NCBI GenBank assembly: GCA_026075535.2
Contig: AP026539.1
Location: forward strand, 9,176,001 to 9,240,000
Length of the DNA stretch: 64,000 bases
Reading direction: 5' to 3'
Origin: Tricholoma matsutake
Taxonomy: Eukaryota; Basidiomycota; Agaricomycetes; Agaricales; Tricholomataceae
Shown here: piece after piece, positions 20,925 through 32,238 of the stretch
How positions within the stretch are numbered: position 1 is the stretch's first letter
Layout: each line of letters opens with the position of its first letter
The notes under the pieces: generated by a model
The model's database searches: none
What the model was told of the DNA's origin: nothing
What the model saw: only the letters and a program-made list of their open reading frames with translations
Translations under genes and position numbers: made by a program

Positions 20925-21878
20925 TTAAAGGTCTACACGAATGTTAAATAGTAACTGTAGGATAATTAGTATCTCAATTTTGTTTTCTTCCAACACCCCC
21001 ATAAGTTCTCTAATCCATGCCCACAACTTCTGACATTCCACACGAAGCCGTTGCAACTCTTCTTGCTCTTGCTCCAACCTCTCTGCATCAGGCTTTTGCA
21101 GTGAATGGACTAATTGAATGATCTCATGTTCTGCCTGAGAAACTTTGAATGAAATCCCAGGATGTGCTCGGGGCTGTGATGGAGAAAGCAAGGATGGCCC
21201 GAGGATTGCAGGTGGAACATTGTAGGAAGATGTTGACAACAAGATGCTGGATTGCTTCACTGTCCAATATAATTTGAAGTTGGTTCATGACATATTGCTA
21301 AAAATCTGCATACATTGATATCTCTGGAAACAATGGAGGTTGAAATCAGCATAGTCTGAGTCAACTATACTTCCAACCAAAGTATTCTCATCATCCTGTG
21401 ACTCCACAAGCACATCATCGACATCTGCTATTGGAAGAACATTTCTTCCAAAATCTTCTGTGATGTTTTGGATATATTGTGAGTCAGAAACTTGGCTATC
21501 TAAAGTGCCACCCTCAAAGAGACTGCACACCCATGAATAAGCAGAGCCATAGTAAGTTACTAAGACCCAACATGCCAAAGTTAAACACTGACCTAGTTGT
21601 CAGCTGGAGTTGATTTGCCTTTTCCACTGCAGCTCTTGGTAGATGACAGGAATTCCCAACTCGGAGCTTTGGTGGTGTGAGTAATCTGGTGTGGTACATG
21701 TCACATCAAACATCAAGTGTCGGTACTGGCGGACATACTTTCCATGTCCAGATAACAGTGAAAACCAAGCATGATGTGATGGAGAAAGTGGGTCTGATTT
21801 CAGATGTTTCAGCACTCTCATTGTGGCAGCAAAGATCAGGGTCAGTTGGGCAGAACAATGAACAAACAAATATCCCAC
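20925..21878 (-). pseudogene. G4: unrecognised protein with a C-terminal coiled coil
   Basis: Three minus-strand frames (21878-21600, 21578-21285 and 21260-20925) look like exons of one gene. They hold an acidic middle (VDDVLVESQDDENTLVG) and a C-terminal segment EAEHEIIQLVHSLQ...RLEQEQEELQRLRVEC with clear heptad character. No enzyme motif is visible. It is convergent with G2, which ends at 20902, and divergent from G3. I do not recognise the family. The splice junctions are not resolved. Confidence 0.4.
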
Positions 21879-22072
21879 CTTTCATACTTCTCCTACACAA
21901 TCGGCACAAACAACACATTGACAATGCAATCAACAAAACATAAACTTGTGACATACCATGTATCTATAAAAGGCTTGCAGTCTCTCTGTTTGACCCTCTG
22001 ATTCCTGCATGGACTTGTGCTTACCCCTTGACATGCAAGCAATGACTTATTGGTCCTCAGCTTACCAGTCTC

Positions 22073-22907
22073 GTGATCATGTCTCTGATCCATTTACCCC
22101 TCTTGACAATTCACTCTCTTCACCCAACACATGACTCTCCACTCTATGCCACTCCAGGTGGGCTGGGGCTGCCAGACACAAGAAGATCTCCATTTTCTTC
22201 ACCACCTACTGCTACCACTGGCAATATCATTGATGAAGAAACCATTGATGAATTGGCCAAAGACTTCAGGCAGCATGCTAACTTACATGCATTTGTGCAG
22301 ATGTGTCAATGTTGCATCATTTACTGGGAAGACTGACACATAAATAATATTGCTAGCTGGGATCCCTTCATCCACTGCTTTCACAAGCAGATCTTTTGAC
22401 ATGTCTCTACATGCTAGTAGTTATGTATGGTGATGCAGCAGGATGGCGACAAATAGCAGCCCAACAGGGAATTGGTGATCTGAAAGAACTGTTCACAGAT
22501 CTGAAGATACATCTTGAGCAGACATTTACCTTCCATGCAGAACAGCGAGTATGCACTACTAACCTACAAAATATGGCATCTCATGCTGACTTGCTAAGCA
22601 GGAAAATATCTGAGGCCCTGCTCAAGATATTATTTACCAAGCAACACATACCACCTTCACAACTATGCACATGGATGTTGAGCTATTTTTTCCCCTAGTC
22701 ATATGCCCCTATTACAATGATGATTCATCAAAATGTAGGATGTTTTAAACAAAGAATGCACAGGAATGAAACTGGAAAATGTCTTTGGAAGTCCAGCATG
22801 TGAGAAACAGCTCACATCAATCATAAAGAAAACATGTTCCAGTGTTCGAAATGCATTTTGACAAGATGTATGTTGACAGTGCTCCAGCTATTGTCACTTG
22901 TTGACCC
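22073..22907 (+). pseudogene. G3, 5' part: expanded Agaricomycete protein family
   Basis: Blocks PLYATPGGLGLPDTRRSPF (22130), EETIDELAKDFRQHANLHAF (22238), DLKELFTDLKIHLEQTFTF (22467) and SSVRNAF (22836) match, in order, a family of unknown function that I recall as common in Agaricomycetes. Codon TGA at 22859-22861 falls where relatives have arginine after VRNAF, consistent with CGA to TGA decay. The frame is cut at 22907 by Ty3-I copy 1. The gene probably contains introns between 22335 and 22396 and after 22698. It stands head to head with G4. Confidence 0.55.
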
Positions 22908-23122
22908 TGTTAAGAACTGATCTGTGTGGGCTCATCGGAATCCAATTGGACACTGCAGGTGATAATAGCGGGAGTTGTCAGGTCGATGTGGATTCTGCGG
23001 GAGGGGAAACAGAAAGGACTTGGCTTCAGCTTGTAAGAAGCTGCACCCTTCACCTTGTCTGGTGTCCTAATTTCAAGTCGAAGGTTTAGGGGTAGGAGCG
23101 GGAAAGTGTGGGTAAATGCAGG

Positions 23123-24304
23123 CCAGGAAAACCACCAGAACTGCCGATGAGGCAATCGATGATGTTTGCGATGAGTCAGAGGAAGGTTGCGAGACGTTCC
23201 GAATGTTTGTGGTCAAACCTATGAGAAGATTACTAGTTAACACTAGTCATGAAGGTAGTGTTATGAGAGACAAAAGCATTTGGCATGGTCCGATCGAGTA
23301 TCGATCAATATCAAGGGCGATCGACGAGATTGATGGCAAACAAGTTTATTGTCGATGGTTGATATGTGAGTTCTGGGGACCTTTCAATAGGTCGATAGTA
23401 TACAAAGGGTGCGGTAAATGTCTATGAAGTGTTGGAAGGGTTACTAGAGCTAATGACGAGAGGATCAAGGGAGGATCAAGGATGCGATGATTGCAGAGGT
23501 TTCTCGTTGATCGAGAAAACCCCTAGAGACTTAGATTGTTTTTAGGAAGTTGATCGGATGCTTAGAACTGTATACGAGATGATATGTGAAGATGATTTCT
23601 TGTTATTTCCAAGTAGATACTACAGAGTTTTATATGTTTTAAAGAAACTTCCTAAAATGGAATGAGAAACATGTGTAGAACATGAGGCAAAAGATATGAG
23701 TTAAGGCACAAGGCCATAAAGGAGACTGGAATCCGAACAAGAAAGATATATATATCATATGATGAAAGAGTAATAAAGGGAAAGAACTAAAAGAGACTGT
23801 CCTTTGTGTATAAACTGCGCTAAGTCTCACAATAATGTGTCCAGCAGGTTCTGTGTGCGATAGGGACTTGGAATGAGGCTGACCTATGATCAGCAGGTTT
23901 GAGCACGAGTTGGAATACATCCTATTGCATGGTCTTCCACCATTTAGATAACGAAGGCGGCGCCCGATGTCGCTCATAGTCTCTCGATATTGATTGATGA
24001 CGCTTGATGATAGTCGACAATGCTCGACAATGCTCGATTGCGGTTGCGGCTTGTTCGAAGTTGGTCGGGGATGTTCGATGGTCATGTAGGGGGATCTTAG
24101 GGACTTTCAGGGTAGTCCTAAGGTTGTGCGATGTGGGCTCTTGATACGATTGATGTCGCTGGTGATGTTTCGACGTGGTTGATATGATATCGCGATTGAT
24201 AGACTGGGTCGTGCTGCATCTGGGACATTGTAGGAGTTAGCCAATGTGATTAGAATGATGCTAAGGTGGTGAATCAGTCCTTGAGCCAAGGAGACAACCT
24301 ATCA
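23123..24304 (-). repeat. Ty3-II 3' LTR
   Basis: Matches 30503-31618 and the solo LTR at 53823-55131. Differences from the 5' LTR are mostly C/T and G/A changes at CpG or TCGA sites. Confidence 0.85.
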
Positions 24305-24453
24305 TCCTCCCCCTTACTGAAATTCTGACCATCCCAGTCAGTCGAGCTGAAATAACCGGGTCATGTGACATTGTTGATCATTGATTTAAGACGTGTCGTG
24401 GTTTGAACCTTTCTCTTTCCATTCGATCTCTTTCATCCACCTCCTCGACAAAC

Positions 24454-25836
24454 ATGTCCATCCTCGCCGAACTCGCTCTTCCCATCCTCGATCATGCGAA
24501 ATCGATGCCCGAGGCTGGCAAAGAGTTGGACTTCGAAGTATGGGGTCGAGGTTTTTGTGAGAAAATGGTATGTCTTGTCATTTTCTTTGTTTATCTGCTT
24601 TCTAATCTTGTTTGATAGGCTGAATACAATGACCTGATCAGGTCGTTCGATGAGGCACGTGACAAATGTGTGCAGGCAACGTTGGACGAGGCCATCGGAC
24701 TGTTTGCACCATTCGCTCATGAGGGCTGGCTGTCTTGGGGGGGGCAAGTATCTGTTTGAGGAGTATTTGAGGACAATCAAGGAAGAGAGGAAGAGAGAGG
24801 AGGAGAGGGAGGCTCGGCAGGTGGCCATTGAGGCAAAGGTGAAGAGCATCGAGGAATGATGAGACACACTGGTTGAGGCGCGTTGAGCTTTCTTGGCCAA
24901 AGTCCAGGCCAAAACCATCTCAAAGGACAAATTCCATGATCGTATGGCTGCGCTTGAGCTTCTGCGCCTCTCGATCGATTGGGACAAAGCCGCAGACGAA
25001 GAAACTCTGGTTGATGACCCACCAGTCGTTGAGCAAATCATCGAGAAGAGGAAGGCTGACGAGATGGACGAGGAGGATGAGGAGGGCAAAGATGAACTTG
25101 ATGAGGAACCCGTGGTCACAAAGTGGGTGCCGCTAGAGGAGGGCAATCTGATCCTCTTCCATGGGCCGGTAAGTTGTCGTTCTTTCATTGATATCGTTAA
25201 GACTAATTATGCTTTCGATATTGCTCTAGTGTGATCATTGCGCCAGACTGAAGACAACTCAGGAGTGTATCGTCAAGGAGGGCGCACCAAAGTGCAAGGG
25301 ATGCACTCAAGGGCTACAGGGGTGCTACTGGGAGGGAGTGTCGAGGCAAGGACTCCGACAAGGCAAGTCAAGGAAAACGGTGAGCTCCAAGTGAGCTACA
25401 AAGGGTACTGCGGAGTCGACGGAGGTGTCGACTCCGAGATGTAGTAAGTGAAATTGTTCGTTAATAATTATGATCGCTAAATATGTATGATCGCTTAGCG
25501 ATACGCATCCGGGCTATCCAGCCCATCCAAAACGCGGAGGCCGGGCCCTTGAAAGTCAACGAGGGCCCAAAACGAACGACGAAGGTGAAGGCAAAGATGG
25601 CTGAGAAGGAGAAGGGGAAGGGGAAGGGGAAAGGCAAAGCGCGCGAAGTCGAACCCGAGGTCGCGGGTATGGTCGAGGGGGCATCGATGGCAGTGGAGGA
25701 CAAGATGACGCAGTCAGATGCATCAAGACTCCGTCGTCGATATCTCGCAGAAGTGCTGGTGCGGAAGAAATTGGAAGTGGAAGTCTTGATGGAAGAGATC
25801 GAAGTGTTAGAGAGGAAATGGGATGAGTCCCAGTAG
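24454..25836 (+). pseudogene. Spliced antisense gene in Ty3-II: acidic coiled-coil protein with a Cys cluster
   Basis: It is transcribed opposite to the retrotransposon. Exon 1 starts MSILAELALPILDHAKSMP and ends FCEKM. Introns are 24568-24618 (GTATGT to TAG, 51 nt), 25169-25229 (GTAAGT to TAG, 61 nt) and 25444-25500 (GTAAGT to TAG, 57 nt). The second joins LILFHGP to CDHC and restores a cluster C-x2-C-x8-C-x8-C-x2-C-x6-C. A charged helical segment (TIKEERKREEEREARQ) precedes it, and a KGKGKGKGK run plus a helical C-terminus (VLVRKKLEVEVLMEEIEVL) follows. Damage is limited: one frameshift in a G-run near 24740 and TGA codons near 24858, 24884 and 25413, most likely from CGA. It ends tail to tail with pol. 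The cluster suggests a zinc-binding, perhaps DNA-binding, protein; I know no function. Confidence 0.6.
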
Positions 25837-26159
25837 GATTTTTGTTTTATTGTTTTAATGTTATCGTTTTTCTTGTGTCTGAACGAGATAAATTTGAAAT
25901 GAGAAATATTGCATGCGATCGAAGCCAGGAAATGTAAAATATATGCGAAAAAAACACATAGGAGAGAAAAGAAAAAGAAAGAAAGACAGACAATTCATCA
26001 AAATGAGACATAGGGGAAAGGCTCAGAACTCCTTCATAGCCAAAAAACCCTGTCGAGCTTGTGCAAACATGTTTCGAACGATATTGCAACTTGTAATAGT
26101 ACACTGTTATAAGATCGAGAGTTTGTTTTAAGATCACAAGTAAGAAAAAGAAAAGGAAA

Positions 26160-27300
26160 ATGCTCTATTCATCTTCATCGATGTCAGGAATGCCCTCGTC
26201 GATGTCTCCGTCGATGTCCAATGTTGTTCAAAGTTGTTCGAGCCGATGATCATCGATATCGAAGAAGTTTGGAGGAAGGGGAATCAATTTCCATGCTAGA
26301 TAGGGTAGAATTTGGAAAGCAGCTACTGGTCGATGAAGAACTGATCCGTCAAGCTCGCAAAGAATATAAGCGCCACCATAGTTTCTTGTGATGACTATGA
26401 GTGGGCCCAGATATCGAGCTCGCATTTTTTGATTAAGAGCTTTTTTGATCTGTGTGTTTCGCATGAGTATGAGGTCACCTTTTTCGAAATTGTAGTCTCG
26501 AATCGTTCACTTGTGAACTTCTTCGAAGCATTTCACAGCTTCTCATCGAGTGGTGTAGACTCTAGAGTAGAGTACCTCAAGATCAGTTGAGCATTTCTGT
26601 AGTGCAATAGCGCGTTGGGCGATGAGATTGGTGGAGGAGAGTATCGAATCGGGTGGTGGTTGTAGATATGTCGCTTCTGATATGTCAAGAGGGATGAGTG
26701 GATGAGAACCTGTGATCGCAAAATACGGCAAACAGCCCATTTGTTTTTGAACTGTTACCCATTCTGCCCAAAAGACCGAGTAGGTCCCAACCGACCATCG
26801 AGTTTGATCACCATCGACGGCCTTGTAGAGTGATTGTCATACATCAAAGTGGGCTCGTTCGACAAGACCATTGGCACGAGAATTGTACCCACTTATCCGA
26901 ATGTAATTGATGTGATATCGCTTCGACAAATACTTGAGAGCAGAAAGAAATGCTGCACCGTTGTCAGTAACTATCTCATAAAGCGAGCCCCAATGACAAA
27001 TGATTTCTTCAAAGATCCAATCGCCGATGGTCTTCACTGTTTCATTGCGAAGCATCCTGAACTCCGGCCAGTACAATATCGAACATCGACCTTGTACTAT
27101 ATAGTGATATCCACTGGAAGGCAGCATGTGCATTGTGTCGATGTAGACTTTTCCGAATAGAGGAGCAGGTGTGGCAATGATTGGTGGAATAAGAAGATTT
27201 CGAGTTTGTCGCAACTGACAGTAGTGGCACATTCAGATGTACCATGCAATATCGGCTTTCAGGTTGGGCCACCAGAATCATAGTGCGATGTGAGACTTCG
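26160..27300 (-). pseudogene. Ty3-II integrase
   Basis: CHYCQLRQT near 27225 is the end of the zinc-binding N-terminal domain. The DDE core follows: D in GKVYIDTMHM (near 27140), D in IVTDNGAAF (near 26970) and E in NGLVERAHF (near 26850). The C-terminal region RARYLGPLIVITRNYGGAYI near 26400 is the conserved DNA-binding tail; no chromodomain is seen. Frames break near 26830, 26740 and 26530. The enzyme inserts retrotransposon cDNA into chromosomes. All three catalytic residues are present but the frame is not. Confidence 0.75.
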
Positions 27301-27581
27301 TGGCGAAGATCATTTTGTGGCCAATATGGTCGTGCGACGACCGGATAATATTGATGCGATGCTCTGGAATCGCGACAATCTTGTGTTCACTGTGACGATC
27401 TTTTCGCCATAGTTTGCCGGAATCTATGAAGAACTCAGTGCAATATCGCACGAAGGTAGCATACTCTGTGTCTGATAGATGTGGGGGTCACACCATATTG
27501 TCTAACCATCGATGAATGAGCAGTAGTTGTTTGTCTTCTTTCTTTGATTTGTCCGATCTAGGTATGTCTTCGTACAAAACG

Positions 27582-27600
27582 TCCTCCCCCTTACTGAAAT
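27582..27600 (-). promoter_or_regulatory. Internal purine tract identical to the Ty3-II 3' polypurine tract
   Basis: TCCTCCCCCTTACTGAAAT occurs at 24305-24323 next to the 3' LTR and again, identically, at 27582-27600 between RNase H and integrase. The minus-strand sense is a G-rich purine tract. This is the position and form expected of a central polypurine tract that primes a second plus-strand start. Confidence 0.5.
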
Positions 27601-27894
27601 CCGAAGCTTGGGCAAAAGTGGGATAAGTCGTGTGAGAGGGGAATGGTCAAATCAAGATTGGGTTGATTTGGTGAACGAAACTGTGTAGTTTGTTGATCCG
27701 GTCGCCAAATTCTTCTTCTACTTTGACATCGTCGTCTTCAGTTTGTTGAGGACGTCGCGAAAGGCCATCCGGCCCATGGTGTGTACCTGCAACATGAACT
27801 AGCGTGAAGTGGAACGTTAGAATGGATACTATCCATCAGTTTATGCTAGTGCTAGGTGCAATATCGGGATTTGAGAGCATGCCTTTGATATACC

Positions 27895-29651
27895 TCACAT
27901 CGACCTCGATGATAAGGTTTGTACCCCTATCAAGTATAAGCGAAGTGCCCCAAGGGCTTGATATAGACCATAAAGCTCAAGTTTCAGTTGTGAAAACCGC
28001 GATTCGCGGTCGTTGAGTGTGATCAAGCCAAATTGACTGTAGTATCGCTTTCGAGGGTTATTGTGGTTGCATTGCGTTAGGAAATGCTCGATGTGTTGAC
28101 TGCGAGGATTACTGGGCCATTTGAGGTATAGTCGATTGCTCGAATCGCTGGCGAGTTTAGGAGCGCATGCTTGAGATCTTCTTGGGCTGCTACCTGAGAT
28201 GGGCCAAATTTGAAGGGCACATCTTTTTGAGTAAGATTGATTAGCGGAGCTGCTCGATGTGCGAAACTCTGGATGAAAATTCAACAAACTCCAATCGTTC
28301 CTAAGAATGCCTTAACTTCTGTGAGCATACAACACAGACCCCATTTCTGGATCTTATCAATATGCGTTGGGTCAGCCATTTGACCTTGAATATTGCATTG
28401 ATGACCTCAAACGATTATCTCGGGGACACAAGCAAATAATTTTGGTCCAGAGAACGTCCCACCACAATACTTCATGCGCTGGACGATGCGATTTAGGTTC
28501 TCGAAACGCTCCCACATGAATTGTCGAATGCCTGAGTTGTCGACGATCATTTCATAAGACCCACCAATTGTTCGATACTCCGATTTCGGACCCTTCACCG
28601 GTGTGTCGTCGATATAAGGGATCGTGATGTGAGGGACCTCGGGTTGTAGGATGAAAGTTACATCGTCGTGTAGGATCGGAACCAAGTTTGTCCAACCCAT
28701 CGGTAGGGTGACAATTCGAAGTGCGCCGAATGGGGTCTGGAAAGTTGTTAGATCTTGAGAGGATTCAGATACGAGCCTTTTGTCAAATGCAACATATAAA
28801 TGCAACATTCCACCACAAGCGCATCCTCCAAACTGTTTGGCTAAATGCTCGGGGATCGGGACGACGCCTGAGTGCTGAATCGTAACTTGGTTTAGCGGCT
28901 CAAGGCTGTGGACTATTCAGAGCGATTTGGCATCTTTCTTCGCAACGCAAAACCATTGCAATCGGTATGACAAGTTCAATGACTTGTAGACTCCTGCTTC
29001 GATCTTCTTTTTCAGCATCTCACAAATCTGTTCATACAAACCAGGCGGTATGGGGATATTGCATTCAACCCAAGGGGTATGAGGGACGATGGGAAACTCG
29101 ATAGGGGGGAAGAAATCGGGTCGAAACCTTCCTCGTTCATTTTCGGTCCATGCGAACCCTGCTTGCTGGTGTTGAATGAAGTCATGCATGAGGTCTTGTT
29201 CTTGAGGCCATAAGAAATCGCCTGGATGATTTCAATCGATGATGTTTTTGCATTTGAGGTTATATCGAGGAGTTGGTTTGAATATCGGAGGATGGGGATT
29301 TAGTGGAGGCATGTCTTGGAGGGGATCACCCTCGATGCGTCGAATAATTCTAAAATGATCAGGTAGTCCGGCCATGATTGGATGGACCTTCTGTGTGACT
29401 GGTTTATACTTTTTCTTCATCGATAAATAACTAGACTGTGGATTGTCAGAAATAACTGAGGAAGGGAAAACTGATGATGAAGAAGGTCGCATAGGTATAA
29501 ACACCATCGAGGCGTTTCGAGGAACGTGGAACTCATCACACGCAGATAAATATAAGTCGGAAAGTGTCGCAGATAATTCTTTGGAGGAGTCGATTTTGGG
29601 GATATTTGCAGTGCGCTCAATAAATATAGAGGAGTTAGAAGAGTCAAACAA
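27895..29651 (-). pseudogene. Ty3-II reverse transcriptase and RNase H
   Basis: Order on the minus strand: a linker (29651-29232), thumb-proximal RF...FFPPIEFPIVPHTPW near 29110, then the RT core with TTFQTPFGALRIVTLPMGWT near 28740-28680 and the catalytic box IPYIDDTPVKG near 28600. The first catalytic box reads MLHLYVAFD near 28790, with His where Asp is expected. RNase H follows near 28280-27895, starting from FIQSFAHRAAPL; its first acidic residue appears as Asn (ILAVNTS). TGA codons near 29234, 28919 and 28405 break the frame. It copies the element RNA into DNA; with these substitutions this copy would be inactive. Confidence 0.75.
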
Positions 29652-29689
29652 GATGATGAAAGTGCACTGTTCCGAAATTTCATTCTCTA

Positions 29690-30480
29690 ACGCTAAAAAT
29701 CCTCTCGAACTACTTTTCGACGACAGTGTGATCGAGGTATCGAGGGAATTGTAGCGGTCCGAGTTGAGTTAGTATCGCATATCGTGATGGTTTGTGCTTT
29801 GTTCCAATAGTTCCTAATGATGCTTTCCATCAAGATGTCGAAAGGTCGTCCGAGTAGAATATTGTATGCTGGGTCCCAAATAATATGTATCTGCATGTAT
29901 AGGGTGATTCCACCGAGATCGCAGGGTACGTTGCATGCTAAACTGAGTGTTTCGTCCACAGTCCCATTAGCAGACTGCATTGGAAGCCTAATTGAGGAGT
30001 CGTATGCTAGACCAAGTTCATGGCAAACATCTTCGGCCATTGATATGATCGAGGAACTGGGATCGACGATGCTTTCTACCTGGTTGTTACCATGGACATC
30101 CATAATAACTGATCTAATTGATGAAGTTTCTTTAGCAATGACGAAAGGCTGTGGAATTTCACCAGGTCGGAGACTGCTAATATAGGTCTCGTATGGGTCA
30201 GGCATGATGATCGCATCAGGACTAAACATGTTTGTCGCATTGTTTCCGGATTGTGGGACTCATTTTGGTGTGACCTGTTCTTTCCATTTTGTTCGAACCT
30301 CGGGTGAAAGTGAGAGTAATTCTTCAGATGTCAGCATGACGATTGGCATCTTCATCGAGCATGCAAATATATCATGCACGATTTTCTCATTCTGTACTGG
30401 TGGCTGTGTTGCGTACGATGGTCCATCTTTTTCTTTACCCTTTGATGCGCCAGCAAAGTTCCTTTCATGTGGTGGCAGAT
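29690..30480 (-). pseudogene. Ty3-II gag remnant and aspartic protease
   Basis: The frame 30229-29693 contains ESIVDPSSSIISMAEDVCHE, where DPSS replaces the usual D-S/T-G-S active site of retroviral-type proteases, and YNILLGRPFDIL, the second conserved block. Upstream, LTSEELLSLSPEVRTKWKEQ near 30350-30290 is a short gag-end remnant. The rest of gag is missing between here and the 5' LTR at 30503. Confidence 0.65.
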
Positions 30481-30502
30481 AGGTGTTCTCCCTGATCGAT
30501 GC

Positions 30503-31618
30503 TGATGATGCTCAACCCAGGAAAACCACCAGAACTGCCGATGAGGCAATCAATGATGTTTGCAACCAGTCAGAGGAGGGTTGCGAGATGTTCCGAAAGT
30601 TCGTGGTCAAACCTATGAGAAGATTACTAGTTAACACTAGTCATGAAGGTAGTGTTATGAGAGACAAAGGCATTTGTCATGGTCTGATCAAGTATCAATC
30701 AATATCGAGGGTGATCGACGAGATTGATGGCGAACGAGTTTTATTGTCGATGGTCGATATGTGAATTATGGGGACCTTTCGATAGGTCAATGGTATACGA
30801 AGGGTGCGGCAAACTGCTATGAAGTGTTGGAAGGGTTGCTAGAACTAATGATGAGAGGATCGAGGGAGGATTGAGAAAACCCACAGAGACTTAGATTGTT
30901 TTTAGAAAGTTGATTGGATGCTTAGAACTGTATACGAGACAATATGTGAAGATGATTTCTTGTTATTTCCAAGTAGATACTACAGAGTTTTATATGTTTT
31001 AAAGAAACTTCCTAAAATGGAATGAGAAACATGTGTAGAACATGAGGCAAAAGATGTGAGTTAAGGCACAAGGCCATAAAGGAGACTGGAATCCAAACAA
31101 GAAAGATATATATATCATATGATGAAAGAGTAATAAAGGGAAAGAACTAAAAGAGACTGTCCTTTGTGTATAAACTGCGCTAAGTCTCGCAATAATGCGT
31201 CCAGTGGGTTCTGTGCGCAATAGGGACTTGGAATGAGGCTGACCTATGATCAGCAGGTTTGAGCATGAGTTGGAATACGTCCTATTGCATGGTCTTCCAC
31301 CATTTAGATAACGAAGGCAGTGCGATGTCGCTTGTAGTCTCTCAATATTGATCACGGTTGCAGCTTGTTCGAAGTTGGTTGGGGATGTTCGATGGTCATG
31401 TAGGGGGATCTTAGGGACTTTCAGGGTAGTCCTAAGGTTGTGCGATGTGGGCTCTTGATACAATCGATGTTGCTGGTGATGTTTCGATGCAGTCAATATG
31501 ATATCACGATCAATAGACTGGGTCGCACTGCATCTGGGACATTGTAGGAGTTAGCCGATGTGATTAGAATGATGCTAAGGTGGTGAATCGGTCCTTGAGC
31601 CAAGGAGACGACCTATCA
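30503..31618 (-). repeat. Ty3-II 5' LTR
   Basis: It starts TGATGATGCTCAACC and ends GACCTATCA on the plus strand. Host Ty3-I LTR sequence resumes at 31619 with ACGGAGGGGCTTAGG. Confidence 0.85.
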
Positions 31619-32102
31619 ACGGAGGGGCTTAGGTTAAGTTCAGATGAGACTAGAACTTCAGAGGGAGACTAGAGGTCGGGTCAAATGGAGTTCAGACTCT
31701 TAGAGGACAAAGGTAGGAGTAGAATGAGATTGAGATTGACAAGTTAAAGTCAAGTCTATGTCGATATATGAACTGCAGAATACATGGTGAAACTAACTAA
31801 ACTTAAATACTAGTGTCTGGAATAAAAGCGCGATGGAAACAGGATTGTGGCAGTGTCTCGACTGTGTAGATAAATTATCTAGTGGGAGCCGCACAGGAAT
31901 CCGTAGTCAAATTTGCAATAGGGACAGCAGCCTTGGGAAGGCAGCCGTGGATGCTGTACAAGGCAGCCCGGTGCACAGCAGTGTGGGCAGTGCAAGGTGG
32001 CTGGTAACAAAATCAGAAAAAGTAGACAAATGTAGGGTTAGACATGTGGGAAAGAGTCAGACAGAATGCGGGTTCTGATTGGGCGAGGAACGGTTCTTGA
32101 CA
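31619..32102 (-). repeat. Remainder of the Ty3-I copy 1 3' LTR
   Basis: It continues the LTR begun at 22908-23122 and ends GGTTCTTGACA at 32102. About 7 bp (GAGGAGT in other copies) were lost at the Ty3-II junction. Confidence 0.85.
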
Positions 32103-32238
32103 GTATTTCCCCCTTAGTGCTGAGCCTACAAGGCACGTGAGGGTTTAAGTCTGAATGAGGAAGTTGGTTGAATTTCTGAATGTGGTAATTGGTTGAAAAA
32201 TTTTTCACATTCTTTCCTTCCCCCATCAACTATCAATT

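Larger units (their letters stand above)
23123..31618 (-). mobile_element. Ty3-II: LTR retrotransposon nested in the Ty3-I copy 1 LTR
   Basis: Two direct repeats of about 1.1-1.2 kb (23123-24304 and 30503-31618) bound it. On the plus strand the LTR runs TGATGATGCTCAACC to GACCTATCA, i.e. TG...CA. The left copy has lost its outer 20 or so bases together with about 7 bp of host LTR, so the target duplication cannot be read. A purine tract (complement of 24305-24323) adjoins the 3' LTR. Minus-strand order is protease, RT, RNase H, integrase. Most of gag and the primer binding site are missing, as the protease region begins within 300 bp of the 5' LTR. A spliced antisense gene occupies 24454-25836. 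Confidence 0.85.

Noticed and set aside
23123..31618. A 5-bp target duplication for Ty3-II
   Set aside because: The left junction has lost LTR and host bases, so no duplication can be read honestly.
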